DNA of 51,963 nucleotides from Deltaproteobacteria bacterium. GTDB lineage: Bacteria > Desulfobacterota > Deferrisomatia > Deferrisomatales > BM512. The notes beneath the pieces were generated by a model that saw nothing but the letters and a program-made list of their open reading frames with translations, made no database searches and was not told the DNA's origin. Both the position numbers and the translations under genes were made by a program. Below are positions 1 to 6,961 of this stretch, piece after piece. The stretch spans positions 1-51,963 of the forward strand of contig JAUVAU010000009.1 of the NCBI GenBank assembly GCA_030591565.1, in the 5' to 3' direction. How positions within the stretch are numbered: position 1 is the stretch's first letter; each line of letters starts with the position of its first letter.

Positions 1-1472
1 ATAGAGACGGAAGAGACAAACCAGTCATTTGCCAGGGCGTCGGAGGCGGTGAGCTTGTCCACCTCTCCCCAGCTGTCCGCGCCGCCCTCGTTGCGGTGAA
101 AGAGGTAGGCCGCTCCAGCATTATTAATGCCGCCGGTGTCTTCCTGATATGCCCCGACGATGGCGTAGTCGCCGCTGATTGAGACGTATTTGCCGAAATA
201 GTCATTATCACCGGGGTCGGAGGCGAGGAGGATAGCCACCTCGCCCCAACTGTCTATACCCCCTTGGTCGCGGAAAAATGTGTACGCCGCTCCGGCATTA
301 CTGCCGCCGCTGTCTTCACGATATGCCCCGACGATTGCATGTCCGCCGCTTATGGCGACGGACCGACCGAAATAGTCACCAGCCTCATCGTTGGAGGCGG
401 TGAGGGGGGTCACCCCTCCCCAGCTGTCAACGCCCCCCTGGTCGCGGTGAAAGATGTACGCCGCTCCGTAGCCTGTCCCGACGATGGCGTAGTCGCCGCT
501 GATCGAGACGGAAATGCCAAACCAACCTGCCGTAGTGTTGAAGGCGGTGAGCTTGGTCACCTCGCCCCAGTTGTCCGCGCCGCCCTGGTTGCGGTGGAAT
601 ATGTACGCCGTTCCGGTACCATTGTCGCCATAATCTTCACCATAGGCCCCGACGATGGCGTAGTCGCCGCTGATCGAGACGGACTTGCCGAACTGGTCAC
701 CTAGCCCAGCGTCGGAGGCGGTGAGGATGGCAACCTCGCCCCAGTTGTCTGTGCCGCCCTGATTGCGGTGAAAGATGTACGCCGCTCCGACAGCAGTAGC
801 GCTGGTGAATTCATATGCCCCGACGATTGCGTAGTCGCCGCTGATCGAGACGGAAATGCCGAAACGGTCACCAGCCCCGGCGTCGGAGGCGATGAGCTTA
901 ACCACCTGGCCCCAGTTGTCGTCGCCCCCCTCGTCACGGTTAAAGAGATAGGCCGCTCCGGCAGCATAACCGCCGCCGCTGGCTTCACCATCTGCCCCGA
1001 CGATTGCATAGTCGCCACTTATGGAGACGGACTGACCAAAATAGTCAGTAGCCTCACCGTCGGAGGCAAGTCGCTTTTGGAGTTCGCTAAAGGTCGGGAT
1101 CGGTTCGATGGTCACGAGGACAGTGCCAGTATCTTGAGTCGCCCCATCGGTCGCCGTGTAGGTAAAAGAGTCGGTGCCGGTATATATCGCTGGGGGAGTG
1201 TAAGTAAAGCCCCCGTCGGTCGCCATCGCGACCGTGCCGCCCTCAACGGAGGCTGCGTCGTAAGCTGACACTGTAAGCCCAACCCCGGTGTCGTTGGAGA
1301 GCACCCCCGGCGCGTCAATCGTAAGCGCGGTATCGCTCAACGTCTGGTATGCGTCATCGGTGGCCGCAACTACGATAGGCTCAACTACCGGTGTTGACGA
1401 ATCGCTACCACCGCAGCCAACTATTGTGAGTGCAAAAAGAAGGAGAAAAAAGAACGTGAAAAGCTTTCGCAT
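1..1472 (-). CDS. FG-GAP repeat beta-propeller lipoprotein, C-terminus beyond window
   Basis: No enzyme motif is seen; this is an exported structural or binding protein. The start is ATG at 1472 with GGAGGG a few bases upstream. Residues 1-19 form a hydrophobic signal ending in a lipobox (IVGC, Cys20), so the mature protein should be a lipid-anchored lipoprotein. Residues about 35-125 resemble a bacterial Ig/cadherin-like domain (LSND near the start, GGFTYTP and DSFTYTATDG later). From about residue 148 follow seven visible copies of a 50-60 residue unit built around FGxSVSISGDYAIVGAY, then AGAAYIFHR, then WGEVxKLTASD, which is typical of FG-GAP/integrin-like propeller blades. I checked the frame at each copy and it is open throughout; 490 codons are visible and no stop is reached. 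The propeller likely binds a ligand or partner at the cell surface, but that is inferred from the family. Confidence 0.85.
   Translation of the reverse strand, partial: MRKLFTFFFLLLFALTIVGCGGSDSSTPVVEPIVVAATDDAYQTLSDTALTIDAPGVLSNDTGVGLTVSAYDAASVEGGTVAMATDGGFTYTPPAIYTGTDSFTYTATDGATQDTGTVLVTIEPIPTFSELQKRLASDGEATDYFGQSVSISGDYAIVGADGEASGGGYAAGAAYLFNRDEGGDDNWGQVVKLIASDAGAGDRFGISVSISGDYAIVGAYEFTSATAVGAAYIFHRNQGGTDNWGEVAILTASDAGLGDQFGKSVSISGDYAIVGAYGEDYGDNGTGTAYIFHRNQGGADNWGEVTKLTAFNTTAGWFGISVSISGDYAIVGTGYGAAYIFHRDQGGVDSWGGVTPLTASNDEAGDYFGRSVAISGGHAIVGAYREDSGGSNAGAAYTFFRDQGGIDSWGEVAILLASDPGDNDYFGKYVSISGDYAIVGAYQEDTGGINNAGAAYLFHRNEGGADSWGEVDKLTASDALANDWFVSSVS
3..1050 (-). repeat. Tandem coding repeats (FG-GAP blades), period about 150-180 bp
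   Basis: The same reading-frame landmark (the codons for SV in the SVSISG motif) recurs near 6, 183, 357, 507, 678, 849 and 1026. Spacings are 177, 174, 150, 171, 171 and 177 bases, always multiples of three. Copies are similar at nucleotide level as well as protein level, which points to duplication of blades within the gene. The 150-base unit (507 to 357) has lost residues from the loop after the AIVG strand. Confidence 0.85.
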
Positions 1473-1597
1473 GTTTACCCTCCGATAAATTGTGGACCTC
1501 AATTGAAAAAAACTGCACTTCGCCAAGATACTATCTGGAAGGAAGCTTTACCACGAAAATATGGGACAGTCAGGGTGGCTTTTATGGCTTATGCCAC

Positions 1598-1630
1598 AAA
1601 AAAAGGGCTGCCCCTGTTACGGAGCAGCCC
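1598..1630 (-). terminator. Rho-independent terminator after hisG
   Basis: Read on the minus strand, a GGGCTGC/GCAGCCC stem is followed by seven T residues. It lies about 30 bases past the hisG stop codon and closes the gspL-to-hisG run. Confidence 0.85.
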
Positions 1631-1657
1631 CTGGCTTTTACTGTGCTGTAACTTGCT

Positions 1658-2530
1658 TTAGAGAATCTTGTTTAGCGGATACTCCACGATTCCCGTTGCG
1701 CCTTTGTCCATCAGTTTGGGGACGATCTCGCGCACTACCGATTCAAGCACCACGGTCTCCACGCTCAGCCAATCGGATTTGAAGAGGTTGGACACGGTGG
1801 GGGCCTGGAGGCTGGGCAATGCATCAATGACATCTTCGATTTTGTCGCCGGGGACGTTCATCTTGAGCCCGACCATTCCCTCGGCCTTTAGCGCCGCCTG
1901 CACGAGTTGGGAGAGCTGTTCAATCTTCTTTCGCTTCCAGGGATCATTCCAGGCGTCCTTGTTGGCGATCATCTTGGTGTTGGTGACGAGCAGTGTCTCC
2001 ATGATGCGAAGGCCGTGGGCCTTGATGGTGGAGCCGGTCTCGGTGACCTCGACGATAGCGTCGCAAAGCCCTTCGACCACCTTGGCTTCAGTGGCTCCCC
2101 AGGAGAACTCCACTTCAACATTGATGTTGCGCTCGGCGAAGTAGCGGCGGGTGAATTCCACGAGTTCTGTAGAAATTATCTTGCCCTCAAGGTCCTCAAG
2201 GGTCTTGATCTCGCTGTCGCCGGGCACGGCCAGCACCCAGTGGGCGGGCTTGGAGGAGACCTTGGAGTAGACCAGGTCGCATACTTCAATCACGTCCGAG
2301 TCATTCTCCAGTATCCAGTCCTTGCCGGTGAGCCCGATATCGAGGACTCCGCCTTCAACGTGGCGACTCATCTCCTGGGCGCGCACCAGCGATAGCTTCA
2401 TCTCGTCGTCATCCACCGAGGGGAAGTAGTTGCGCGAGCTACGCCTGATTCTCCAGCCCGCGCGTTTAAACAGATCGATAGTGGCGTCCTCAAGGCTTCC
2501 CTTGGGGATGCCTACTTTTAGCGTGTTCAT
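1658..2530 (-). CDS. hisG: ATP phosphoribosyltransferase HisG (long form)
   Basis: Catalyses the first step of histidine synthesis, joining ATP and PRPP to give phosphoribosyl-ATP in the cytoplasm. The 290 residues begin [15 protein letters not shown], the usual HisG N-terminus. The PRPP-binding segment is around [14 protein letters not shown] (about residues 160-175). The last ~80 residues match the ACT-like regulatory domain of the long HisG form, so the enzyme should be a hexamer inhibited by histidine without needing HisZ. The ATG at 2530 is chosen because it overlaps the hisI stop by four bases (ATGA) with an AGGAGG-type site upstream; an in-frame extension to 2581 would run into hisI. 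It is the last gene of the run and is followed by a terminator. Histidine genes downstream of secretion genes are unusual company; the rest of the pathway is not in this window. Confidence 0.95.
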   Translation of the reverse strand: MNTLKVGIPKGSLEDATIDLFKRAGWRIRRSSRNYFPSVDDDEMKLSLVRAQEMSRHVEGGVLDIGLTGKDWILENDSDVIEVCDLVYSKVSSKPAHWVLAVPGDSEIKTLEDLEGKIISTELVEFTRRYFAERNINVEVEFSWGATEAKVVEGLCDAIVEVTETGSTIKAHGLRIMETLLVTNTKMIANKDAWNDPWKRKKIEQLSQLVQAALKAEGMVGLKMNVPGDKIEDVIDALPSLQAPTVSNLFKSDWLSVETVVLESVVREIVPKLMDKGATGIVEYPLNKIL

Positions 2531-2904
2531 TTTCCGTATACCTCCTCGGGATCGAAGACCTTTTCGCCTTCTTCGACCCATTCGTTATCGTTCCATCTCA
2601 TAAAAAAGCAGCTGCGGTGCCCCGTATGGCAGGCCGCGTCGCCTATTTGCTTTATCTTCACCACCAGCGCGTCGCCGTCGCAATCGAGACGGACTTCGCT
2701 GACCAGCTGGATATTGCCGCTGGTTTCGCCCTTCATCCAGAACTTGTCGCGTGAGCGGCTGTAGTACCAGGCCTTGCCGTCGCGCAGCGTGCGTCTGAGG
2801 GATTCTTCGTTCATGTAGGCCAACATCAACACCTCGCCGGTGTCGGCGTCCTGTGCGATGGCGGGCATCAAGCCGCCGCCTTTTTCAAAATCCGGTGTAA
2901 TCAT
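2527..2904 (-). CDS. hisI: Phosphoribosyl-AMP cyclohydrolase HisI
   Basis: Opens the adenine ring of phosphoribosyl-AMP, the third step of histidine synthesis. It is the single-domain form, about 125 residues, without the HisE pyrophosphohydrolase fused to it. Metal and substrate residues are visible in [10 protein letters not shown] and CHTGHRSCF, which carry the family's conserved cysteines, and WMKGETSG is also typical. A TTG six bases upstream (2910) is possible, but the ATG at 2904 sits at a better distance from GAGG. It lies 48 bases after gspN and overlaps hisG by four bases, so hisI and hisG are translationally coupled. Confidence 0.95.
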   Translation of the reverse strand: MITPDFEKGGGLMPAIAQDADTGEVLMLAYMNEESLRRTLRDGKAWYYSRSRDKFWMKGETSGNIQLVSEVRLDCDGDALVVKIKQIGDAACHTGHRSCFFMRWNDNEWVEEGEKVFDPEEVYGK

Positions 2905-2952
2905 CTCCAACCTCGTGAATAGTTATTGTTCAATGGAATTCTTTAAGATACT

Positions 2953-3834
2953 TCAAAAACTCTTCATATGGGGCGAAGCCGGCGTCCCGGTGACCCTGAA
3001 CGCTACCGTGCCGTCGGGCTTCTTGTACTGCGCGAGCATACTGAAGGGTATGGACAGCTTTCTCTCCGCTTCCCTGGTGGGACGAATAGTCGCCGAGAGG
3101 TCCAGCGCAGAGCGTTTAAACTGGTTGGCAATGGTTATCGAGCCGTCAACCCCCAGTCCCACGTCGCCGCCGGCAAAGTTGACCTTGCCAAAATTTATCC
3201 GCCCCCCATCGACCTCGATATCCAGGGATCCGTCGCCAAGTTCCAGGGAGGGGATGGTGAAGCCCTTGAGCTCTCCCGGTCCGACTCCGGCGCCGCTTAT
3301 CGTCGCAGCCAGAAGCCCGCTGGCCCTCTGGGCGGACTGGAGGGGCAATTTAACCCTGATATTGCCGCTCGTCGTGCCGCGTACCTTGGGCAGCCGTATC
3401 GCAGAGAAGGGCTCAAGCTCCGCGAGCTTGACTCCCTGCCAGCTCACCTGGGCCGAGTCGGGATTCAAAAGGGCGGCGTCGCCCTTGATCCTTCCACCAA
3501 AAAGCTCGCCATCGACGACCAGTCGCGGACTCATGCTCACGAGGTCGCCAAGGGGCAAGGTGAGGGTGATATCCCTGAGTTCCACTTCCCCGTCAAATCC
3601 CCTGGCGCTTGTTATCACCAGTTTTTCGACGCTGTAGGTCAGTACCGAGACGGGTTCCAGCCCCGATATTTCGGCGATGACCCCATGCGCCGCCAACCGG
3701 CCTTCGATCATATTGGCGAAGTCCCGATAGGGGAGGGTTTGCCACAGCGTCAGGGAGAAGACCAGGAGCGCCAATAAACCGTAGCCTGCGGGTTTTAAAA
3801 ATGGGTGATTCTTGGGCTTTGCCTTGGCGATCAT
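2953..3834 (-). CDS. gspN: Type II secretion system protein GspN
   Basis: Inner-membrane accessory protein of type II secretion. The 293 residues have a short basic N-terminus, one membrane segment (about residues 17-35, GLLALLVFSLTLWQTLPY) and a long periplasmic part rich in beta-strand repeats of the form LDIEVDGGRI and VDGSITI, as in AsmA-like GspN proteins of deltaproteobacteria. It begins three bases after gspM stops, which supports the assignment by context. The role of GspN is poorly defined even in well-studied species, and some secretons lack it. The family call rests on size, topology and position rather than on a catalytic motif. Confidence 0.75.
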   Translation of the reverse strand: MIAKAKPKNHPFLKPAGYGLLALLVFSLTLWQTLPYRDFANMIEGRLAAHGVIAEISGLEPVSVLTYSVEKLVITSARGFDGEVELRDITLTLPLGDLVSMSPRLVVDGELFGGRIKGDAALLNPDSAQVSWQGVKLAELEPFSAIRLPKVRGTTSGNIRVKLPLQSAQRASGLLAATISGAGVGPGELKGFTIPSLELGDGSLDIEVDGGRINFGKVNFAGGDVGLGVDGSITIANQFKRSALDLSATIRPTREAERKLSIPFSMLAQYKKPDGTVAFRVTGTPASPHMKSF

Positions 3835-3837
3835 TTG

Positions 3838-4365
3838 CTAGGATGACTCCGACAATTCGTATGCCGAGACCTGGAAGGTGGCGTCCATCAGGTCGGGGTT
3901 GTCAAATCTTGGCTTTAACTTCAACTGCTTGATACGCAGGAGCTCGGGCGAGTTTTCAACCTGATAGAGATATCTGACCAGCAGGTTCAGCGGTATCTTC
4001 TCCATCTTGATCTCAACCACGCTTTCCTTGTAAAAGCGGGTGGATTGACCCGACCTTGGCTTCATCTGGACGATGTGTTTTTTAACGTTAAGCCGCTGTG
4101 CCTGGTTCTCCATGTGCGAGAGGGTGGAGAAGTCCCGGCTCCGCTTCAGCCTGGCCTCGGTGGCGGTGATCCTACCCTTCAAGTCCTCAAACCGTACGGC
4201 CAGCTTTTGTATGCCTTCCAGGTTCTGTCCGTAATATTCAAGCTGGCGGTCCAGTATTGCGAGCTTCTCATTCATCGGCTCAATGGCAAAGAACCATATC
4301 GACATAACCAGGAGCGCGGCCCCGCCGCCGAGGAGCACGGTTATTTCACGGGTCGAGAGTCTCAT
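3838..4365 (-). CDS. gspM: Type II secretion system protein GspM (PilO-like)
   Basis: Bitopic assembly-platform protein that pairs with GspL. The 175 residues show an N-terminal membrane segment (about residues 8-28, ITVLLGGGAALLVMSIWFFA), a heptad-rich stretch likely to form coiled coil (about 30-80), and a small periplasmic alpha/beta domain containing EKIPLNLLVRYLYQVEN, the pattern of the ferredoxin-like domain of GspM/PilO. Its ATG overlaps the gspL stop codon by four bases (ATGA), so the two are translationally coupled, as expected for partners of a fixed complex. Confidence 0.75.
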   Translation of the reverse strand: MRLSTREITVLLGGGAALLVMSIWFFAIEPMNEKLAILDRQLEYYGQNLEGIQKLAVRFEDLKGRITATEARLKRSRDFSTLSHMENQAQRLNVKKHIVQMKPRSGQSTRFYKESVVEIKMEKIPLNLLVRYLYQVENSPELLRIKQLKLKPRFDNPDLMDATFQVSAYELSESS

Positions 4366-5783
4366 TGGCTGCCCCCTTCCTCTTTGCCGAGATCAATCGA
4401 CATCTTGAAGAGGACCTTGTCGCGGGCCACACCCGATTTGGCGTCGCTCACCGTGACGCTGCTGAACCAGGGGTACTCGGCCAGCGCCGCCTTGATCTTG
4501 TCAATCGAATCAAAGCTGGTCGTCTCACCCTCAATCTTCACCCGATTCTCCCGGGCGTCGAACTCCCTGAACTCCATCTTGAGACCGGCTGGTATGCGAC
4601 GGCTCATCTCGCGCAATACCCTCAACGGCGACACTTCGCGGTTGAGGAGGCTGCCAAGGCTGCTCGCGCGCTCTTCCAACTCCAGCGTCTCGGCCTTTAG
4701 CTGCTCAAGCTCATCGTGGATGACGCTCACATGGGGCAGCACACTGGTAAAGGTGGACCTGACCTTCCCTTTCAGGTCATCCACCTGTTTGGCCTTGTTG
4801 GAGCCCTCAATGCCGACTCCAATTCCCCACAGGACGATCAGGATAAAGCAGTACACAGCCGCCTTGATCCCTATCGAGCGATACGCCACCGATCCCGAGG
4901 ACTGGTCCAGGCGATCGCGCAGGAGGTTGATCCTGCTCGAACTCTTGGGGAGCAACTCTCTCAGGGCCAGCCCCAGCGGAATCGCCCACTCAGGCCAAGA
5001 GGCTGACGCCTGGGCCGAGCCGTTTTGCAATGACGAGGGGTAGGGCATCTTTGCGACAGTTACGCCAAAATCATTGCTCCACTGCGCCATCTCTATTTCG
5101 CCGGCCGCCGCGCCTGTCACCATGATCGACGTCACGGCGTTGTCTCGCTCTCTTGCGAGCGAAATGAACCGCTCAAACTCTATCTTTACCAGCTGTAAGC
5201 CCGAAGAGCTGTCGGTGCTGAAAAAGTCCACCGGGTTACCGTCGCCATCGAACAACACCGCCTGGGCCAGATCCTCTCCCAGGTCCAGCACGCATACGTC
5301 GCTGGTGGAGGAGAGTGCTGCTGCGGCCACCGTCACCAAAGCCATCTGGTCGGTATCCATGACGTTGATGGGGAGGTTGGCTTGCCTGAACAACTCCAGC
5401 CTCTCGTCGATATTGTGCGAGGGAGCGCCGATGAAGAGGACCCTGGATTTTCCCGAGTCCTTTTTCAGGGTCTGGATGTTGTAGGTGAGCTGTTCGAGCG
5501 AAAGGGGCAGTGTATCCTCGGCCTCCAGCGGGGCCGACTGTTCCACTTTCTTGCGTTCCGTGAAGGGGACGCTGACGATGCGATTGAATGTATTGTCAGC
5601 CGAAACAGAAGACACCACGGTGTCTCCCGCCCACTGTTTGAGGCTCTTCAAAGCGTCCACGACGCCCGCATCGCATGGCATTTTGGCCACGCCTGACAGG
5701 CTGACGCGGCTTAGCCCGCCTTTTAGGCGCACCAATCCTATGCTTGAACTGCTTATCTGAATTCCCAGGGTGATTTTCGGCAT
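4362..5783 (-). CDS. gspL: Type II secretion system protein GspL (PilM/PilN-like)
   Basis: Couples the cytoplasmic secretion ATPase (GspE) to the inner-membrane platform. The N-terminal ~300 residues are an actin-like (ASKHA) domain starting ITLGIQISSSSIGLVRL, with the phosphate-binding pattern DVCVLDLGEDLAQAVLF further in. One membrane segment follows (AAVYCFILIVLWGIGVGI, about residues 320-337). A heptad-rich stretch and a periplasmic ferredoxin-like domain (LRVLREMSRRIPAGLKM onward) complete it. This is PilM plus PilN architecture in one chain. ATG at 5783 is preferred over GTG 12 bases upstream because GAGGG lies five bases before it. gspC-K are not adjacent; upstream is rpsU behind a strong terminator. 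Confidence 0.75.
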   Translation of the reverse strand: MPKITLGIQISSSSIGLVRLKGGLSRVSLSGVAKMPCDAGVVDALKSLKQWAGDTVVSSVSADNTFNRIVSVPFTERKKVEQSAPLEAEDTLPLSLEQLTYNIQTLKKDSGKSRVLFIGAPSHNIDERLELFRQANLPINVMDTDQMALVTVAAAALSSTSDVCVLDLGEDLAQAVLFDGDGNPVDFFSTDSSSGLQLVKIEFERFISLARERDNAVTSIMVTGAAAGEIEMAQWSNDFGVTVAKMPYPSSLQNGSAQASASWPEWAIPLGLALRELLPKSSSRINLLRDRLDQSSGSVAYRSIGIKAAVYCFILIVLWGIGVGIEGSNKAKQVDDLKGKVRSTFTSVLPHVSVIHDELEQLKAETLELEERASSLGSLLNREVSPLRVLREMSRRIPAGLKMEFREFDARENRVKIEGETTSFDSIDKIKAALAEYPWFSSVTVSDAKSGVARDKVLFKMSIDLGKEEGGSQ

Positions 5784-5826
5784 TGAAACCCTCACGCTCC
5801 TGGCGAGGGGAACGATTCGTCAAAAA

Positions 5827-5862
5827 CGAAAGGCCACCACTCCCAAGCTTGGGAGTGGTGGC
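5827..5862 (-). terminator. Perfect palindromic terminator after rpsU
   Basis: 5833-5862 is an unbroken 30-base palindrome centred on AAGCTT (15 bp arms beginning GCCACCACTCCC). On the minus strand it starts 13 bases past the rpsU stop and is followed by CTTTCGTTTTTG, a fair U-rich tail. It separates rpsU from gspL. Confidence 0.75.
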
Positions 5863-5875
5863 AGGAGGTGACTAC

Positions 5876-6118
5876 TTACGTGTTGGTTTTTCTGAGTTGG
5901 CGTCTACGCCTTCTCGCCGCTTTACGTTCCTTGATGCGCTTCATCTCGCTTTTACTCACGTAAAACGAGTGGCGCTTCACCGCTGGTAGGACATTCTTTT
6001 GGAAGTCCTTTTTGAGCTTTCTTACCTGGCGCTCAAAATCGCGACGCGGATCGCTTCCACGGCTGTCGCGACTATCACGGCTATCGCGTTTACGCTCATC
6101 GCCATATTCTCTGGCCAA
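5876..6118 (-). CDS. rpsU: Small ribosomal subunit protein bS21, variant N-terminus
   Basis: bS21 helps the 30S subunit engage mRNA at initiation. The C-terminal ~55 residues fit the family: a basic helix (RQVRKLKKDFQKNV), then KRHSFYVSKSEMKRIKERKAA and an arginine-rich tail. The N-terminus differs: the usual short hydrophobic start (like PVIKVRENE) is followed here by a charged SRDSRDSRGSDP insert. No ATG is present. I chose TTG at 6118 because GGAGGAGG lies ten bases upstream; a GTG at 6139 would place that site inside the gene. It has its own promoter and terminator, so it is monocistronic. Confidence 0.8.
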   Translation of the reverse strand: MAREYGDERKRDSRDSRDSRGSDPRRDFERQVRKLKKDFQKNVLPAVKRHSFYVSKSEMKRIKERKAARRRRRQLRKTNT

Positions 6119-6179
6119 AACAGATACACCTCCTCCCACAAGTTTTTATTTTTTCCGTATACATCCGGAAAGACGACCT

Positions 6180-6208
6180 TTTTAACACCTAAGCGCCGAC
6201 TATGTCAA
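6180..6208 (-). promoter_or_regulatory. Sigma-70-type promoter for rpsU
   Basis: On the minus strand TTGACA (6203-6208) is followed by a 17-base spacer and TTAAAA (6180-6185). This gives a leader of roughly 55 bases before the TTG start of rpsU. Confidence 0.5.
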
Positions 6209-6222
6209 TGAATCGGTGGCAC

Positions 6223-6909
6223 CTAAGTTGAGACGAGGAGCATGGTTTTCGGGTCGAGATCGACCGTTATCTGCTCGTCGGGTTTACGGGGATTTTTATA
6301 CGCGGTGAGCTTGAGGGCATCCTTGGAGGGGGCTATCGCCAGCACCACGTCAAAGACATCATTCAACGGTTCCAGCAGGGCGCCTATCTCACCATCGTCG
6401 CGGTGGGTGCGGGTGGCTGACCATACCTTGAGTCCCGACTCGCGTGCGAAGTTCTTAACCTCCTCGAAAAGCTCGTGGTTCGCGCTGTTCAGGTCAAGCC
6501 CGTCAATCACCACGACGCGGGGCTTGAAGATAACCTGTTCCACGAGATCGGTCAGACGCTCTTTGAGGGTGGGGATGCTAAACAAATCCTTGCGGAAAGT
6601 CAGGATCAACCTCCCCGCAACGGCTTCGTCCCACACTGTGCGCGACTGCTCCAGGTCATAGCCCAGAGAAAGGTCGCGAAATATCTCTTCATACCAAGCC
6701 TGCACATGGGTCACGGTCTCGCCAATGGAGACGTGCAGCACAGAATTGCCCCTGAAGAGGTTATCGAGCGAGAGCTGAATCAGGAGGGCGGTCTTGCCCG
6801 TTCCCGCGCGCGCTGCGATCATGCCCGACTGTCCCGGCTCCAGGCCGCCATCGCGGTTCTGGTCAAATGCCCTCAGGGGATTTTTAGCAACCATTTCACT
6901 TTTTAACAT
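6223..6909 (-). CDS. RecA-superfamily ATPase (KaiC/DnaB-like core), function unknown
   Basis: A 228-residue P-loop ATPase. Walker A is ARAGTGKTAL (about residues 33-42), Walker B is RVVVIDGLDL (about 131-140), and a SATRTHR segment follows at the end of the next strand, a layout common in KaiC, RadA and DnaB-type ATPases. It lacks any zinc finger, DNA-binding or second ATPase domain, so it is the bare core. The start at 6909 (ATG, AGGAG seven bases upstream) is better supported than the upstream in-frame start. It follows fusA by about 50 bases on the same strand with no terminator between, so it is probably co-transcribed. I do not recognise the specific family. Confidence 0.65.
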   Translation of the reverse strand: MLKSEMVAKNPLRAFDQNRDGGLEPGQSGMIAARAGTGKTALLIQLSLDNLFRGNSVLHVSIGETVTHVQAWYEEIFRDLSLGYDLEQSRTVWDEAVAGRLILTFRKDLFSIPTLKERLTDLVEQVIFKPRVVVIDGLDLNSANHELFEEVKNFARESGLKVWSATRTHRDDGEIGALLEPLNDVFDVVLAIAPSKDALKLTAYKNPRKPDEQITVDLDPKTMLLVST

Positions 6910-6961
6910 CGTCCAACTCCTATCGCTAAGACGAATTACTCTACATGCAAAACCCATCAGT

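Noticed and set aside
1..1060. CRISPR or satellite array in the repeated DNA at the left end
   Set aside because: Repeat spacing varies in multiples of three and encodes protein blades; there are no short identical repeats with unique spacers.
264..1268. Open frames on the plus strand and in other frames across the FG-GAP gene
   Set aside because: They repeat with the same period as the blades and are antisense translations of them; the minus frame has a signal peptide, ribosome site and domain structure.
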